Positions 43,582-52,465 of a DNA stretch of 64,000 nucleotides are shown one piece after another. The notes beneath the pieces were generated by a model. The model searched no databases. It worked only from the letters and a program-made list of their open reading frames with translations, and had not been told where the DNA came from. How positions within the stretch are numbered: position 1 is the stretch's first letter; each line of letters opens with the position of its first letter. A program made the position numbers and the translations under genes. The stretch is from DASSUW01 sp036257565 (GTDB taxonomy: Bacteria > Actinomycetota > Thermoleophilia > Solirubrobacterales > Solirubrobacteraceae): contig DATAFH010000013.1 of the NCBI GenBank assembly GCA_036257565.1, positions 1 to 64,000 of the forward strand, given 5' to 3'.

Positions 43582-44996
43582 GCGAGCTCCTCGAGCTCAC
43601 CGCCGCGCAGGCCGGCGAGCGCGTGCGCGAGGGCGACGTCGAGCGCGGCGAGCTGTGGCGCTTCTACCGCGACCGCGCGCTGGCCGACGACCTGAACGCG
43701 TTCACCTGGGTGTGCGAGGGGGACGACCCGGAGTCCATCGATCCCGGCGGCCCGCTCGGTGGGGTCCCGATCGGGGTCAAGGACCTGTTCTGCACCGAGG
43801 GCGTGCCGTCTCAGGCGGGCTCGAGGATCCTCGAGGGCTACCGGCCGCCGTACACCGCCACGTCCGTCCGGCGCCTGATGGCGGCCGGTGCCCCGGTGCT
43901 GGCCAAGACCAACCAGGACGAGTTCGCGATGGGCTCGTCGACCGAGAACTCCGGCTACGGGCCGACGCTCAACCCGTGGGACCGCACGCGCGTGCCCGGA
44001 GGCTCCTCCGGCGGCTCGGCGGCCGCGGTGGCCGCGGGGACCGTGCCGTGGGCCATCGGCACCGACACGGGCGGCTCGATCCGCCAGCCCGCCGCGCTGT
44101 GCGGGATCGTCGGCCTCAAGCCCACGTACGGCGCCGTCTCCCGCTACGGCATGATCGCGTTCGCCTCCTCGCTCGACCAGGCGGGCCCGCTCACCCGCGA
44201 CGTGACCGACTCGGCGCTGCTGCTGCAGGCCATGGTGGGCGCCGACCCGTGCGACTCGACCTCGCTCGGCCTGCCCGAACCGGTGCAGCTGCCCGACGCC
44301 GCCGACCTGCGGGGCATCCGGCTCGGCGTGGCCGAGGAGCTGAGCGGCGAGGGAATCGAGCCCGGCGTCCTGGCGGCGTTCGAGCAGACCCTCGACGTCG
44401 CGCGCGAGCTGGGCGCGACGGTGGAGACGATGCAGCTGCCGCACGCGCCGCACGGCATCGCCGCCTACTACCTGATCGCGCCCGCCGAGGCGTCGAGCAA
44501 CCTCGCCCGCTACGACGGCGTCCGCTACGGCATCCGCACCGACGGGACCGACCTGCTGAGCATGTACACGCGGACGCGCGAGGAGGGCTTCGGCGCCGAG
44601 GTCAAGCGGCGGATCATGCTCGGTACCTACGCGCTGTCGAGCGGCTACTACGACGCCTACTACGGCCGCGCGCAGAAGGTCCGCACCCTGATCGCGCAGG
44701 ACTTCCAGCGCGCGTGGGAGCGGTTCGACTTCGTCGTCACGCCGACCTCACCCGGCGTCGCGTTCGAGCTGGGAGCGAAGACCGCGGACCCGCTCGCGAT
44801 GTACCTCAACGACTACTGCACGGTGCCGATGCCGCTCGCCGGCATCCCGGCCATCTCGATCCCCAACGGGCTCTCGGAGGGCCTGCCCGTCGGCTTCCAG
44901 ATCGCCGGGCCGGCGTTCAGCGAGAACCGCATCCTCGACGCGGCGTATGCGCTGGAGCAGGCGATCGGCTTCGACGGAGCGGCGGCCCGCGCATGA
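43578..44996 (+). CDS. gatA: Asp/Glu-tRNA amidotransferase subunit A (amidase)
   Basis: 472 residues. The amidase-signature Ser-cisSer-Lys triad is visible: Lys in GGVPIGVKDLFCTEG, the glycine/serine block RVPGGSSGGSAAAVAAG, and the catalytic Ser region IGTDTGGSIRQPAALCG. GatA releases ammonia from glutamine (or asparagine) for GatB. Length and order match the family. The gene overlaps gatC at its start and gatB at its end. Confidence 0.96.
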   Translation: MSELLELTAAQAGERVREGDVERGELWRFYRDRALADDLNAFTWVCEGDDPESIDPGGPLGGVPIGVKDLFCTEGVPSQAGSRILEGYRPPYTATSVRRLMAAGAPVLAKTNQDEFAMGSSTENSGYGPTLNPWDRTRVPGGSSGGSAAAVAAGTVPWAIGTDTGGSIRQPAALCGIVGLKPTYGAVSRYGMIAFASSLDQAGPLTRDVTDSALLLQAMVGADPCDSTSLGLPEPVQLPDAADLRGIRLGVAEELSGEGIEPGVLAAFEQTLDVARELGATVETMQLPHAPHGIAAYYLIAPAEASSNLARYDGVRYGIRTDGTDLLSMYTRTREEGFGAEVKRRIMLGTYALSSGYYDAYYGRAQKVRTLIAQDFQRAWERFDFVVTPTSPGVAFELGAKTADPLAMYLNDYCTVPMPLAGIPAISIPNGLSEGLPVGFQIAGPAFSENRILDAAYALEQAIGFDGAAARA

Positions 44997-46405
44997 ACCT
45001 CGAACCCGTCATCGGCCTCGAGATCCACGTCCAGCTGGCGACGCGGACGAAGATGTTCTGCGGCTGCGAGCTGAGCTTCGGCGAGGAGCCCAACACGCGC
45101 ACCTGCCCCGTCTGCCTCGGCATGCCCGGATCGCTGCCGGTGACCAACGCGCGCGCGATTCATTTTGGCCTGATGATGGGGATGGCGCTCGAGTGCGAGC
45201 TCGCGCCGCGCTCCATCTTCCATCGCAAGAACTACTTCTATCCCGACCTCGCTAAGGGCTACCAGATCTCCCAGTACGACATCCCGCTCTGCACGGGCGG
45301 CCGGCTGGGCGACGTGCGCCTGCACCGGATCCACCTCGAGGAGGACGCCGCCAAGCTCGTGCACCTCGGCGAGTCCGGGCGCATCCACGGCTCGGACGCC
45401 TCGATCGTCGACTACAACCGCGGCGGCACGCCGCTGGCCGAGATCGTGACCGAGCCCGACCTGCACTCGGCCGAGCAGGCGCGCGAGTGGCTCAACCTGC
45501 TGCGCGTCACGCTGCGCCAGCTCGGCGTGAGCGACGTGAATATGGAGGAGGGCTCGCTGCGCTGCGACGCCAACGTCTCCGTGCGGCCGGTCGGGAGCAC
45601 CGAGCTGGGGACGAAGACCGAGCTTAAGAACATGAACTCGTTCCGGTTCCTGGAGCGGGGCATCAACGCGGAGATCGAGCGCCAGACGCGGCTCGTCGAG
45701 GCGGGCGAGCCGGTCGCGCAGGAGACGCTGCACTTCGACCCGGTGACGGGGCGGCTGAGCCCGCTGCGCTCCAAGGAGGAGGCGCACGACTACCGGTACT
45801 TTCCGGAGCCGGACCTCGTGCCGGTCGCGCCGACCGACGAGATGCTCGAGGCGGCACGGGCGGCGATCCCGGAGCTCCCGGCGGCGCGCGCCGAGCGCTA
45901 CGAGCGCACGCGCGGCCTGGCGGTCGACTCCGCGCGGCTGTTCGCGTACGCGCCCGAGTGGGGCGACTTCTTCGAGGCGGCGGCAGACGCGGGCTCGGCC
46001 GAGCCGCGGGTGGTCGCCAACTGGGTGACCGAGCTGCGCGGCCGCGGCGGCTCTCCCGAGCGGGTCGAGCCGGCGGCGCTGGCCAAGCTCGCCGAGCTGG
46101 TGGAGGCGCGCACGGTCACGGCCGGCAACGGCCGCGTCGTGCTCGACCGGATGATCGCCGACGGCGGCGATCCGGCCGAGATCGTCGCCCGCGAGGACCT
46201 CGGCGCGATGGGCGACGCCTCGGCGCTCGAGGACGTCGTGGTCCGCGTGATCGAGCAGAACCCCGACGTCGTCGAGCGAATCCGCGGCGGCAACGCGAAG
46301 GCCATGGGTGCGCTCATGGGTCCGATCATGCGCGAGACCAAGGGCAAGGCGGACGGCGGCGAGGTCAACCGCCTGATCCGCGAGAAGCTCGGCGTCCAAG
46401 CCTGA
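44993..46405 (+). CDS. gatB: Asp/Glu-tRNA amidotransferase subunit B
   Basis: 470 residues. It begins PVIGLEIHVQLATRTKMFCGC. The zinc knuckle cysteines (CGC and later CPVCLGMPGSLP) are present, and NYFYPDLAKGYQISQYD and VDYNRGGTPLAEIVTEPD are the kinase-like transamidation core. The YqeY-like tail that contacts tRNA ends RETKGKADGGEVNRLIREKL. It phosphorylates the mischarged Glu/Asp on tRNA and uses GatA ammonia. Its stop codon lies inside the palindrome at 46398-46456. Confidence 0.96.
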   Translation: MNLEPVIGLEIHVQLATRTKMFCGCELSFGEEPNTRTCPVCLGMPGSLPVTNARAIHFGLMMGMALECELAPRSIFHRKNYFYPDLAKGYQISQYDIPLCTGGRLGDVRLHRIHLEEDAAKLVHLGESGRIHGSDASIVDYNRGGTPLAEIVTEPDLHSAEQAREWLNLLRVTLRQLGVSDVNMEEGSLRCDANVSVRPVGSTELGTKTELKNMNSFRFLERGINAEIERQTRLVEAGEPVAQETLHFDPVTGRLSPLRSKEEAHDYRYFPEPDLVPVAPTDEMLEAARAAIPELPAARAERYERTRGLAVDSARLFAYAPEWGDFFEAAADAGSAEPRVVANWVTELRGRGGSPERVEPAALAKLAELVEARTVTAGNGRVVLDRMIADGGDPAEIVAREDLGAMGDASALEDVVVRVIEQNPDVVERIRGGNAKAMGALMGPIMRETKGKADGGEVNRLIREKLGVQA

Positions 46406-46456
46406 GTCCACCGATTCTCACGGCGAGGCATCCACGATGATCGGTGGACCCGGGCT
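46398..46456. repeat. Palindromic element after gatB, related to the one at 17214-17266
   Basis: Perfect arms GTCCACCGAT (46406-46415) and ATCGGTGGAC (46440-46449) are flanked by outer arms AGCCTG and CGGGCT that pair with one G-T. The left 18 bases match the element at 17213-17230 at all but one position, and the right parts also align. It covers the gatB stop codon. A terminator or a dispersed repeat palindrome is likely. Confidence 0.65.
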
Positions 46457-46474
46457 GAGGCGTAGGATTCGCCC

Positions 46475-46699
46475 ATGGCCAGATTGATCCGCATGGACGG
46501 GACCGGACACACGACGGTGGCCGAGTGGACCGCGGAGGACGAGCGGGCGGTCGAGGCGGCCGTGGCCGCGTTCCGCGAGCAGCTCGACGCCGGCTACTAC
46601 GCCGTGGTGAGCGAGGGCGAGGGGCAGGCGCGCCAGGTCGACGAGCTGCCGCTCGACGCGCCGCTGGTGATCCTGCGGCGCCCGATCGCCGGGGGCTGA
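46475..46699 (+). CDS. Small conserved hypothetical protein
   Basis: 74 residues: MARLIRMDGTGHTTVAEWTA, then an Ala/Glu-rich helix, DAGYYAVVSEGEGQARQVDEL and PLVILRRPIAGG. It looks like a small alpha-beta domain with a final buried strand. It resembles small proteins annotated as hypothetical in related actinobacteria. It starts right after the palindrome and ends 10 bases before the next gene, so it is part of a short run of same-strand genes. Confidence 0.6.
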   Translation: MARLIRMDGTGHTTVAEWTAEDERAVEAAVAAFREQLDAGYYAVVSEGEGQARQVDELPLDAPLVILRRPIAGG

Positions 46700-46709
46700 T
46701 CGCGTCGCC

Positions 46710-47351
46710 ATGACCGCCGAGCCGCTCAGCGAGACCGCGGCGGTCTACTGGCGACCGCGCGTCGACGACGACCGGCTCGTGCGCCGCGGGCGGATCTGGA
46801 CGCTGACCACCGTCGTCCACACGATCCCGTACGCGATCGCCGCGGTCGTGCTGTTCGCCCTCGAACCGCTGACGGCGCCGCTCGGCGCCATCCTCCTCGC
46901 GCACGCCTGGGTGATCCCCGCGCTCTACGCGCAGCGCGGCGCGAACGTGCTCAGGCGGCGACCCCGGGCCGCTGCCGGGCCGGAGCGCACGGCGCTCGGC
47001 CTGCTCGGCGACCTCGTCGGCCACCGGGCGCGCGAGCTCCACGCGCGAACCGGCCTCGTGCTGGAGCGCGGCGCGCTGGGCGTGTGGCTCGTGGGGGAGA
47101 CGGGCGCCGTGCTCGTACGCCCCGGTGGCCGCCGCGTGCACTGCTGGTGCGTCCACGTCGAGGACCGGACGATGCCGAGCGCCGACCGCATCGCCCACCT
47201 CCTGCTCGCCCTGCGCACCGACGAGCACGGCTTCGCCACGGTGGCCAACCTCGCGTTCAGCGGCGCCCGCCGGCGCGTGCGGCGCCGGCTCCCGGCCGCC
47301 ATGCGGCCGGCGCTCGACGAGGCGGGCCGCGCGGCCGCGAGCCGGCGGTAG
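46710..47351 (+). CDS. Hypothetical membrane-anchored protein
   Basis: 213 residues. Two adjacent hydrophobic helices near residues 30-70 (WTLTTVVHTIPYAIAAVVLF and LGAILLAHAWVIPALYA) are followed by a soluble part of about 140 residues. That part has VLVRPGGRRVHCWCVHVEDRT and ends in basic, Arg-rich sequence. I do not recognise a domain. It has neither catalytic motifs nor a signal peptide at the very start. Confidence 0.6.
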   Translation: MTAEPLSETAAVYWRPRVDDDRLVRRGRIWTLTTVVHTIPYAIAAVVLFALEPLTAPLGAILLAHAWVIPALYAQRGANVLRRRPRAAAGPERTALGLLGDLVGHRARELHARTGLVLERGALGVWLVGETGAVLVRPGGRRVHCWCVHVEDRTMPSADRIAHLLLALRTDEHGFATVANLAFSGARRRVRRRLPAAMRPALDEAGRAAASRR

Positions 47352-47362
47352 CCTAGGCGGCG

Positions 47363-47647
47363 ATGGCCTACCTCGTGATCTGCCTGTTCTTCGGCCTCGC
47401 CGGAGGATGGGTCGGGCGCATCAAGGGGTCGTCGTTCGTGCTGTGGTTCCTGATCTCGGCGCTGATCCCGTTCCTCGGGCTGCTCGCGGCCGTCTTCTAC
47501 CGCTACGAGCGCGACGAGGTGCGTCGGCAGTGCCCGCGCTGCGGGAGCGTGGTCAAGCTCTATGACCAGGTGTGCATGCGCTGCGGGGAGGACATGGAGT
47601 TCCCTGACGTCGCGATAGTGCCGGAATCGGCCACAACGCATCGTTAG
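47363..47647 (+). CDS. Small membrane protein with C-terminal zinc ribbon
   Basis: 94 residues. Two hydrophobic helices (about 3-17 and 25-47) are followed by a four-cysteine zinc-ribbon pattern: RRQCPRCGSVVKLYDQVCMRCGED, i.e. CxxC-x10-CxxC. A few bases after the preceding gene and 12 before ilvB, it may share their transcript. The function of such membrane-ribbon proteins is unknown. Confidence 0.65.
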   Translation: MAYLVICLFFGLAGGWVGRIKGSSFVLWFLISALIPFLGLLAAVFYRYERDEVRRQCPRCGSVVKLYDQVCMRCGEDMEFPDVAIVPESATTHR

Positions 47648-47658
47648 ACTGCCGCGCC

Positions 47659-49338
47659 ATGATGCGAGCCGTCGACGCCGTGATGGAATGCCTCAAGGCC
47701 GAAGGCGTGGACGTCGTATTCGGCTATCCGGGCGGGGCCAACCTGCCCACATATGACGCGTTCGTCGACGCCGGCATCCGCCACGTCCTCGTGCGCCACG
47801 AGGCGGGCGGCGGACATGCCGCGGAGGGCTATGCGAAGGCGACCGGACGGGTCGGCGTGGTGTTCGCCACCTCCGGTCCGGGCGCCACGAACATCGTCAC
47901 CCCGCTCACCGACGCGATGATGGACTCGGTGCCGCTCGTGGCCTTCACGGGCCAGGTGCGTACCGACCTGCTGGGCACCGATGGCTTCCAGGAGGCGGAC
48001 ACGTTCGGCATCACCATGCCGATCGTCAAGCACTCGTTCATGATCCAGCACCCGACGGAGATCCCGCGGGCGGTCCACGAGGCCTTCCACATCGCGCGCA
48101 GCGGGCGGCCCGGCCCGGTGCTGATCGACATGCCGGTCGACCTCACGCGAGCGGAGATCGACTACCAGCCCGTCGAGGACCTCCGGCTACCCGGCTACCA
48201 GCCGACCACCGAGGGCAACTCGAAGCAGATCCGCCTGGCCGCCAAGGCGCTCGCCAACGCCCGCCGGCCGGTGATCTACGCGGGCGGCGGCGTGATCAAC
48301 TCCGACGCCGCGGCCGAGCTCGTGGAGCTGGCGACGAGCGACCGGCTGCCGGTGACGTGCACGCTGATGGGCCTCGGGGCGTTCCCGGCGCCGCACGAGC
48401 AGTGGCTCGGCATGCTCGGAATGCACGGCACGCGGAGCGCGAACTACGCGATGGACGAGGCCGACCTGATCGTCGCGGTCGGCGCGCGCTTCGACGACCG
48501 CGTGACCGGCAAGCTGTCCGAGTTCGCCCCGCGCGCGAAGTTCGTGCACATCGACATCGATCCGGCCGAGATCTCGAAGAACGTCCCCGCGCACATCCCG
48601 ATCGTGGGCGACGCGCGCAACATCCTCGCCCGGCTCACGGTCGAGTACCGCGCGCTCGCTCCGGACCCGTCGCGCCTCGCGGCCTGGTGGGAGCGGATCC
48701 AGGGCTGGCGCGCCCAGCACCCACTGCGGTACGACGACTCCCCGGACGGCGAGATCAAGCCGCAGTTCCTCGTCGAGGCGCTCTACGAGGCCACGGGCGG
48801 GGACTGCATCCTGTCCTCGGACGTCGGCCAGCACCAGATGTGGGCCGCGCAGTACTTCCACTTCGCCACGCCGCGGCGGTGGATCAACTCCGGCGGCCTC
48901 GGCACGATGGGCTTCGGGCTCCCCGCGGCGATGGGCGCCGCGGTCGGCTCGCCCGACGTTCCCAGCGTGCTGCTGACCGGCGACGGCTCGTTCCAGATGA
49001 ACATCCAGGAGCTCGCCACCTGCAGGGCGCACGACATCCCGGTGAAGGTCGTGATCATGAACAACGGCTACCTGGGCATGGTGCGCCAGTGGCAGGAGCT
49101 GTTCTGGGACAGGCGCTACTCGAACGTCGACATGGGCGAGTGGCCGGACTGGGTCAAGCTCGCCGAGGCCTACGGCGCGAAGGGCCTGCGACTGACGGAC
49201 AAGACGACGCTGGTCGAGGACCTGCGCTCGGCGATCGAGACGCCCGGACCAGTCGTCGTCGACGTGCGCGTCACGCGCGAGGAGAACACCTACCCGATGA
49301 TCCCGGCCGGGTCGGCGGCTCGCGAGATGGTGGGCTGA
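47659..49338 (+). CDS. ilvB: Acetolactate synthase large subunit
   Basis: 559 residues. This TPP enzyme makes acetolactate or acetohydroxybutyrate, the first step of valine/leucine/isoleucine synthesis. The catalytic Glu lies in VLVRHEAGGGHAAEGYAKA. FAD/TPP family blocks GFQEADTFGITMPIVKHSF and GGLGTMGFGLPAAMGAA are present. The TPP-Mg motif is GDGSFQMNIQEL with later NNGYLGMVRQWQELF. It is complete and typical in length. Its stop shares a base with the ilvN start (TGATG). Confidence 0.96.
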   Translation: MMRAVDAVMECLKAEGVDVVFGYPGGANLPTYDAFVDAGIRHVLVRHEAGGGHAAEGYAKATGRVGVVFATSGPGATNIVTPLTDAMMDSVPLVAFTGQVRTDLLGTDGFQEADTFGITMPIVKHSFMIQHPTEIPRAVHEAFHIARSGRPGPVLIDMPVDLTRAEIDYQPVEDLRLPGYQPTTEGNSKQIRLAAKALANARRPVIYAGGGVINSDAAAELVELATSDRLPVTCTLMGLGAFPAPHEQWLGMLGMHGTRSANYAMDEADLIVAVGARFDDRVTGKLSEFAPRAKFVHIDIDPAEISKNVPAHIPIVGDARNILARLTVEYRALAPDPSRLAAWWERIQGWRAQHPLRYDDSPDGEIKPQFLVEALYEATGGDCILSSDVGQHQMWAAQYFHFATPRRWINSGGLGTMGFGLPAAMGAAVGSPDVPSVLLTGDGSFQMNIQELATCRAHDIPVKVVIMNNGYLGMVRQWQELFWDRRYSNVDMGEWPDWVKLAEAYGAKGLRLTDKTTLVEDLRSAIETPGPVVVDVRVTREENTYPMIPAGSAAREMVG

Positions 49339-49895
49339 TGGGCGAGCCGGGGACCAAGGAGCCACTCACGCTCGAGGAGCTCGAGGCGACGACCGCCGTC
49401 CGCACGGGGCGCAAGCACATCCTCTCGATCCTCGTGGAGAACAAGCCGGGCGTGCTCACGCGCATCGCCGGCCTGTTCGCGCGCCGCGGCTTCAACATCG
49501 ACACACTGGCCGTCGGCCCCACGGACGACGAGACCCTCTCCCGCATCACGCTCACGCTCGACGGCGCGATGCACCCGATCGACCAGGTGACCAAGCAGCT
49601 GCACAAGCTCGTCAACGTGATCAAGATCCGCGACCTCGAGCCGACCGAGACGGTCGCGCGCGAGCTGGCGCTGTTCAAGGTGACCGCCGACGGCGTCGCA
49701 CGCGGCGAGGTGATGCAGATCGTGGAGATCTTCCGCGCCAAGATCATCGACGTCACGCGCCGGTCGCTGATCGTCGAGGTCACAGGCACGTGGGAGAAGA
49801 TCGAGGCCTTCGAGCGCATGGTGCGGCCGTTCGGCCTCGTCGAGATGGCCCGCACCGGCGAGATCGCGATCTCCCGCGGGCGCAGCGAGACGTAG
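49338..49895 (+). CDS. ilvN: Acetolactate synthase regulatory (small) subunit
   Basis: 185 residues from ATG 49338. It begins with an acidic lead, then the first ACT domain KHILSILVENKPGVLTRIAG, then LFARRGFNIDTLAVGPTDDE. The second ACT-like domain holds LALFKVTADGVARGEVMQI, then IIDVTRRSLIVEVTGTWEKI. It binds valine and controls IlvB activity. No ilvC follows; the next gene is a secreted protein. Confidence 0.95.
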   Translation: MGEPGTKEPLTLEELEATTAVRTGRKHILSILVENKPGVLTRIAGLFARRGFNIDTLAVGPTDDETLSRITLTLDGAMHPIDQVTKQLHKLVNVIKIRDLEPTETVARELALFKVTADGVARGEVMQIVEIFRAKIIDVTRRSLIVEVTGTWEKIEAFERMVRPFGLVEMARTGEIAISRGRSET

Positions 49896-49911
49896 CGCGC
49901 GGGCGGGGCTC

Positions 49912-50655
49912 GTGCTGGCCGCGGCGCTGCTGTGGGCCGTGCCGGCGAGCGCCGCGGACCTGGGTGGCGGGCGTGCGCCGGACACGGTCGTGACCCTGCG
50001 CACGCGAGCGGACGGCGTCGTGGTGCGTGCGCATCTCCTGGCTCGCTGCGGCGCGGGGGCGGTGCGGCGCCGCGCGGCCCTGGCGCCGGACGGCTCGTTC
50101 TCCGTGGCCGCGCGCGTGCGGGGCCGGGCGCCCGACGACCGTGCCGTGCGGCGAATCGCGCGGCTCGTGGTCGCGGGCCGTGTCGTCGGCGCGGCGGCGA
50201 CGGGCACCGCCCGGATGCGGCTGACGTTCCGCCGCGGCGCCCGCGTCGTGGGTCGCTGCGCGAGCGGCGAGCGGCGCTGGCGGGCCGGGACGGGCCTCTA
50301 CGGGCTCACGAGCGACGACGCCGGGCGGCCGCGGGCGTTCCTGCTCGAGCGCAGGGGCCGGCGGATCGTCTCGGCGGCCTTCGAGTACCGGCTGCGCTGC
50401 CGCGGCGGGGTCAGCGAGCGGATCAACGTCACGCCCGGGGGCCGCGTGGGCGCCGACGGCACGTTCGCGCTGCGCGAGCGCTTCACGCTGCGGTTCGCCG
50501 ATGCGCGGGAGCGCTACCGGGTGACCGTGCGCGGGCGCTTCACCTTGTCGGGCGTCGTCGGGCGGGTCCGGGTCTCGAGCGTGGCGCGCTCGCCGGCCGG
50601 GCGCGTGATCGACCGCTGCCGCAGCGTTCCGGCGTCCTTCACCGCCGTCGCGTAG
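49912..50655 (+). CDS. Secreted basic protein, hypothetical
   Basis: 247 residues from a GTG at 49912. A signal peptide is visible (LAAALLWAVPASAAD, cleavage about residue 14), though the usual positive start lies upstream in frame (RRSARAG), so the true start may be inside ilvN. The mature part is Arg-rich with short beta strands and a few cysteines (ARCGAGAVRRRAALAPDGSF, RFTLRFADARERYRVTVRGR). Two similar beta units suggest an internal duplication. Function unknown. Confidence 0.6.
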   Translation: MLAAALLWAVPASAADLGGGRAPDTVVTLRTRADGVVVRAHLLARCGAGAVRRRAALAPDGSFSVAARVRGRAPDDRAVRRIARLVVAGRVVGAAATGTARMRLTFRRGARVVGRCASGERRWRAGTGLYGLTSDDAGRPRAFLLERRGRRIVSAAFEYRLRCRGGVSERINVTPGGRVGADGTFALRERFTLRFADARERYRVTVRGRFTLSGVVGRVRVSSVARSPAGRVIDRCRSVPASFTAVA

Positions 50656-50672
50656 CTCGTACCCTGCTCGGG

Positions 50673-52091
50673 GTGACCGCGGTAGGGACGATCCCGAGGC
50701 TCGACGCCGCGCTGGAGGCTCGTTGCGAGGCAGCCGTGCGCCAGGCTCGCCGCAGTGGTCGCGAGACGCTGGCGGGGGTGACGGTCGCGGTGCGTCCGGA
50801 CGTCGACCCGAGTGCCACGGCCTATGCCTCCCGGCGGCCGGGCGAGGAGTGGTTCTGCTTCGAGCAGCCCGACCGCGGCGGGGCCGCGCTGGCCACGCTC
50901 GGCTGCGTGCGGCGCCTGAGCGCCGCGGGGCGGGGTCGCTTCGCGCGCGTGGCCGCCGCCTGGCGCGCGCTGGTGGCGGAGGCGCGCGCCGACGCATCGG
51001 ACGGCCCGGCGGCCGCCGGCCTCGTCGCCGTCGGCGGCTTCGCGTTCGCCGACGACGGCGGCGCGGCGCCGCACTGGGCGGGCTTCGGCGCCGGCGACCT
51101 GGTGGTCCCCGAGGTCGCGATCGCCCGCCGGGGCGCCGACGTGCGGCTCACGCTCGCCGCGCTCGCCGCTCCCGACGACGTGCCCGAGGAGCTTGCCGCC
51201 CGCCTCGCGCGGCGCGCGGAGGAGCTTCGCGAGGCGCCGCTGCCGCTGCTCGACCCGGCGCCCGCGGGCCGCTTCCGGATCGCGTCGGTCGCCCCGCCCG
51301 AGCACTATGAGGCGGCGGTGGCCCGCGCCGTCGAGCGGATCCGGGCGGGCGACTTCGAGAAGATCGTGCTCGCCCGCGAGGTCGCGGTCCACGCGCCCGC
51401 CACTCACGACGCCGCCGCAGTGTTCGGCGTGCTGCGCGCCGCCTTCGAGTCCTGCTACGTCTTCTGCGCCGGCCGCGGCGACGCCGCCTTCATCGCCGCC
51501 TCCCCCGAGCTGCTCGTGCGCCGCGAGGGCCTGCGCGCGTCGACGGTGGCGCTGGCCGGCTCGACGCGCCGGTCGGCGGACCCGGCGGTCGACGACCACC
51601 TCGCCGAGCAGCTCATGCGCTCCGACAAGGATCGTGAGGAGCAGGCCATCGTCACGCGCCGCATCGCCCGCGCGCTGCGGCCGCACGCGGTCTGGGTGGC
51701 CGCGCCGGAGGAGCCGGCGATCGTGAAGGTCGCGAACATCCAGCACCTCGCGACGCCGATCCGCGCCCAGCTCACGCACCCGCGCAGCGCGGTCGAGCTG
51801 GCCGGCCTGCTGCACCCGACGCCGGCCGTCGGCGGAGAGCCGCACGCGGTCGCCGCGCCCCGCATCCCGGCGCTCGAAGGGCTCGACCGCGGCTGGTACG
51901 CGGGGCCGGTGGGCTGGACGGACGCCAACGAGGACGGCGAGTTCTGCGTGGCCCTGCGCTGTGCGCTGCTGCGGGGGAGCGAGGCGCGGCTCTATGCGGG
52001 CGTCGGGGTCGTGCGCGACTCCGAGCCGGCGGCCGAGCTGGCCGAGACCGAGGTCAAGCTCGGCGCGCTGCTGCCGGTGCTCAGCGGCTGA
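50673..52091 (+). CDS. menF: Isochorismate synthase
   Basis: 472 residues from a GTG at 50673. A chorismate-binding (MST-family) enzyme turning chorismate into isochorismate, the first menaquinone step. The C-terminal catalytic region has FEKIVLAREVAVHAPATHD, FIAASPELLVRREG and VALAGSTRRS. It continues with SDKDREEQAIVTRRIARAL, KVANIQHLATPIRAQLTHP, LLHPTPAVGGEP and GWYAGPVGWTDANEDGEFCVALRCALL. The end YAGVGVVRDSEPAAELAETEVK is typical. The other men genes nearby support menaquinone rather than siderophore use. Confidence 0.92.
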   Translation: MTAVGTIPRLDAALEARCEAAVRQARRSGRETLAGVTVAVRPDVDPSATAYASRRPGEEWFCFEQPDRGGAALATLGCVRRLSAAGRGRFARVAAAWRALVAEARADASDGPAAAGLVAVGGFAFADDGGAAPHWAGFGAGDLVVPEVAIARRGADVRLTLAALAAPDDVPEELAARLARRAEELREAPLPLLDPAPAGRFRIASVAPPEHYEAAVARAVERIRAGDFEKIVLAREVAVHAPATHDAAAVFGVLRAAFESCYVFCAGRGDAAFIAASPELLVRREGLRASTVALAGSTRRSADPAVDDHLAEQLMRSDKDREEQAIVTRRIARALRPHAVWVAAPEEPAIVKVANIQHLATPIRAQLTHPRSAVELAGLLHPTPAVGGEPHAVAAPRIPALEGLDRGWYAGPVGWTDANEDGEFCVALRCALLRGSEARLYAGVGVVRDSEPAAELAETEVKLGALLPVLSG

Positions 52092-52413
52092 GGCGGCGCT
52101 TCCAGCGGCGCCCGGCGCGCTTGGCGCGGGTCTCCATGGCGGCGCGCATGCCGCCGTGCTCGGGCAGCTCGCGTGCCTCGTCGACGGTGATCGTGAGCGT
52201 CACGCGGCGTTCGGTCATGCGGGCCACCTCGGGCGCGTCGACGAAGCGGCGCCCGTCGGGCGTGGAAACGATGATGCCGTCGAAAATGTGCTCGCGCGCG
52301 TTGTCGAGCACGCGATGGACCGTGCCGACCTCGATCCCGTCCGCGCTGTGGACCGGCACGCCGCGGGGGAGCGCCTTGTAGCCGATCTGATGACCGTCGT
52401 CGTTGGATGCCAT
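52081..52413 (-). CDS. PRC-barrel-like protein
   Basis: 110 residues. The core IGYKALPRGVPVHSADGIEV, then GTVHRVLDNAREHIFDGIIV, is the same pattern as in the protein at 20479-20841 (SYLVLADGTPVLASDGQELG and FDGVIVD). A basic C-terminus (RAKRAGRRWKRRLSR) follows. It overlaps the end of menF by 11 bases from the other strand. Function unknown; a membrane or RNA association is only a guess from its basic tail. Confidence 0.6.
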   Translation of the reverse strand: MASNDDGHQIGYKALPRGVPVHSADGIEVGTVHRVLDNAREHIFDGIIVSTPDGRRFVDAPEVARMTERRVTLTITVDEARELPEHGGMRAAMETRAKRAGRRWKRRLSR

Positions 52414-52465
52414 GTGCGGCTTACTCGCACTCGCAAGCTCGCGCGAGCGCCTTGATTAGCCAACG

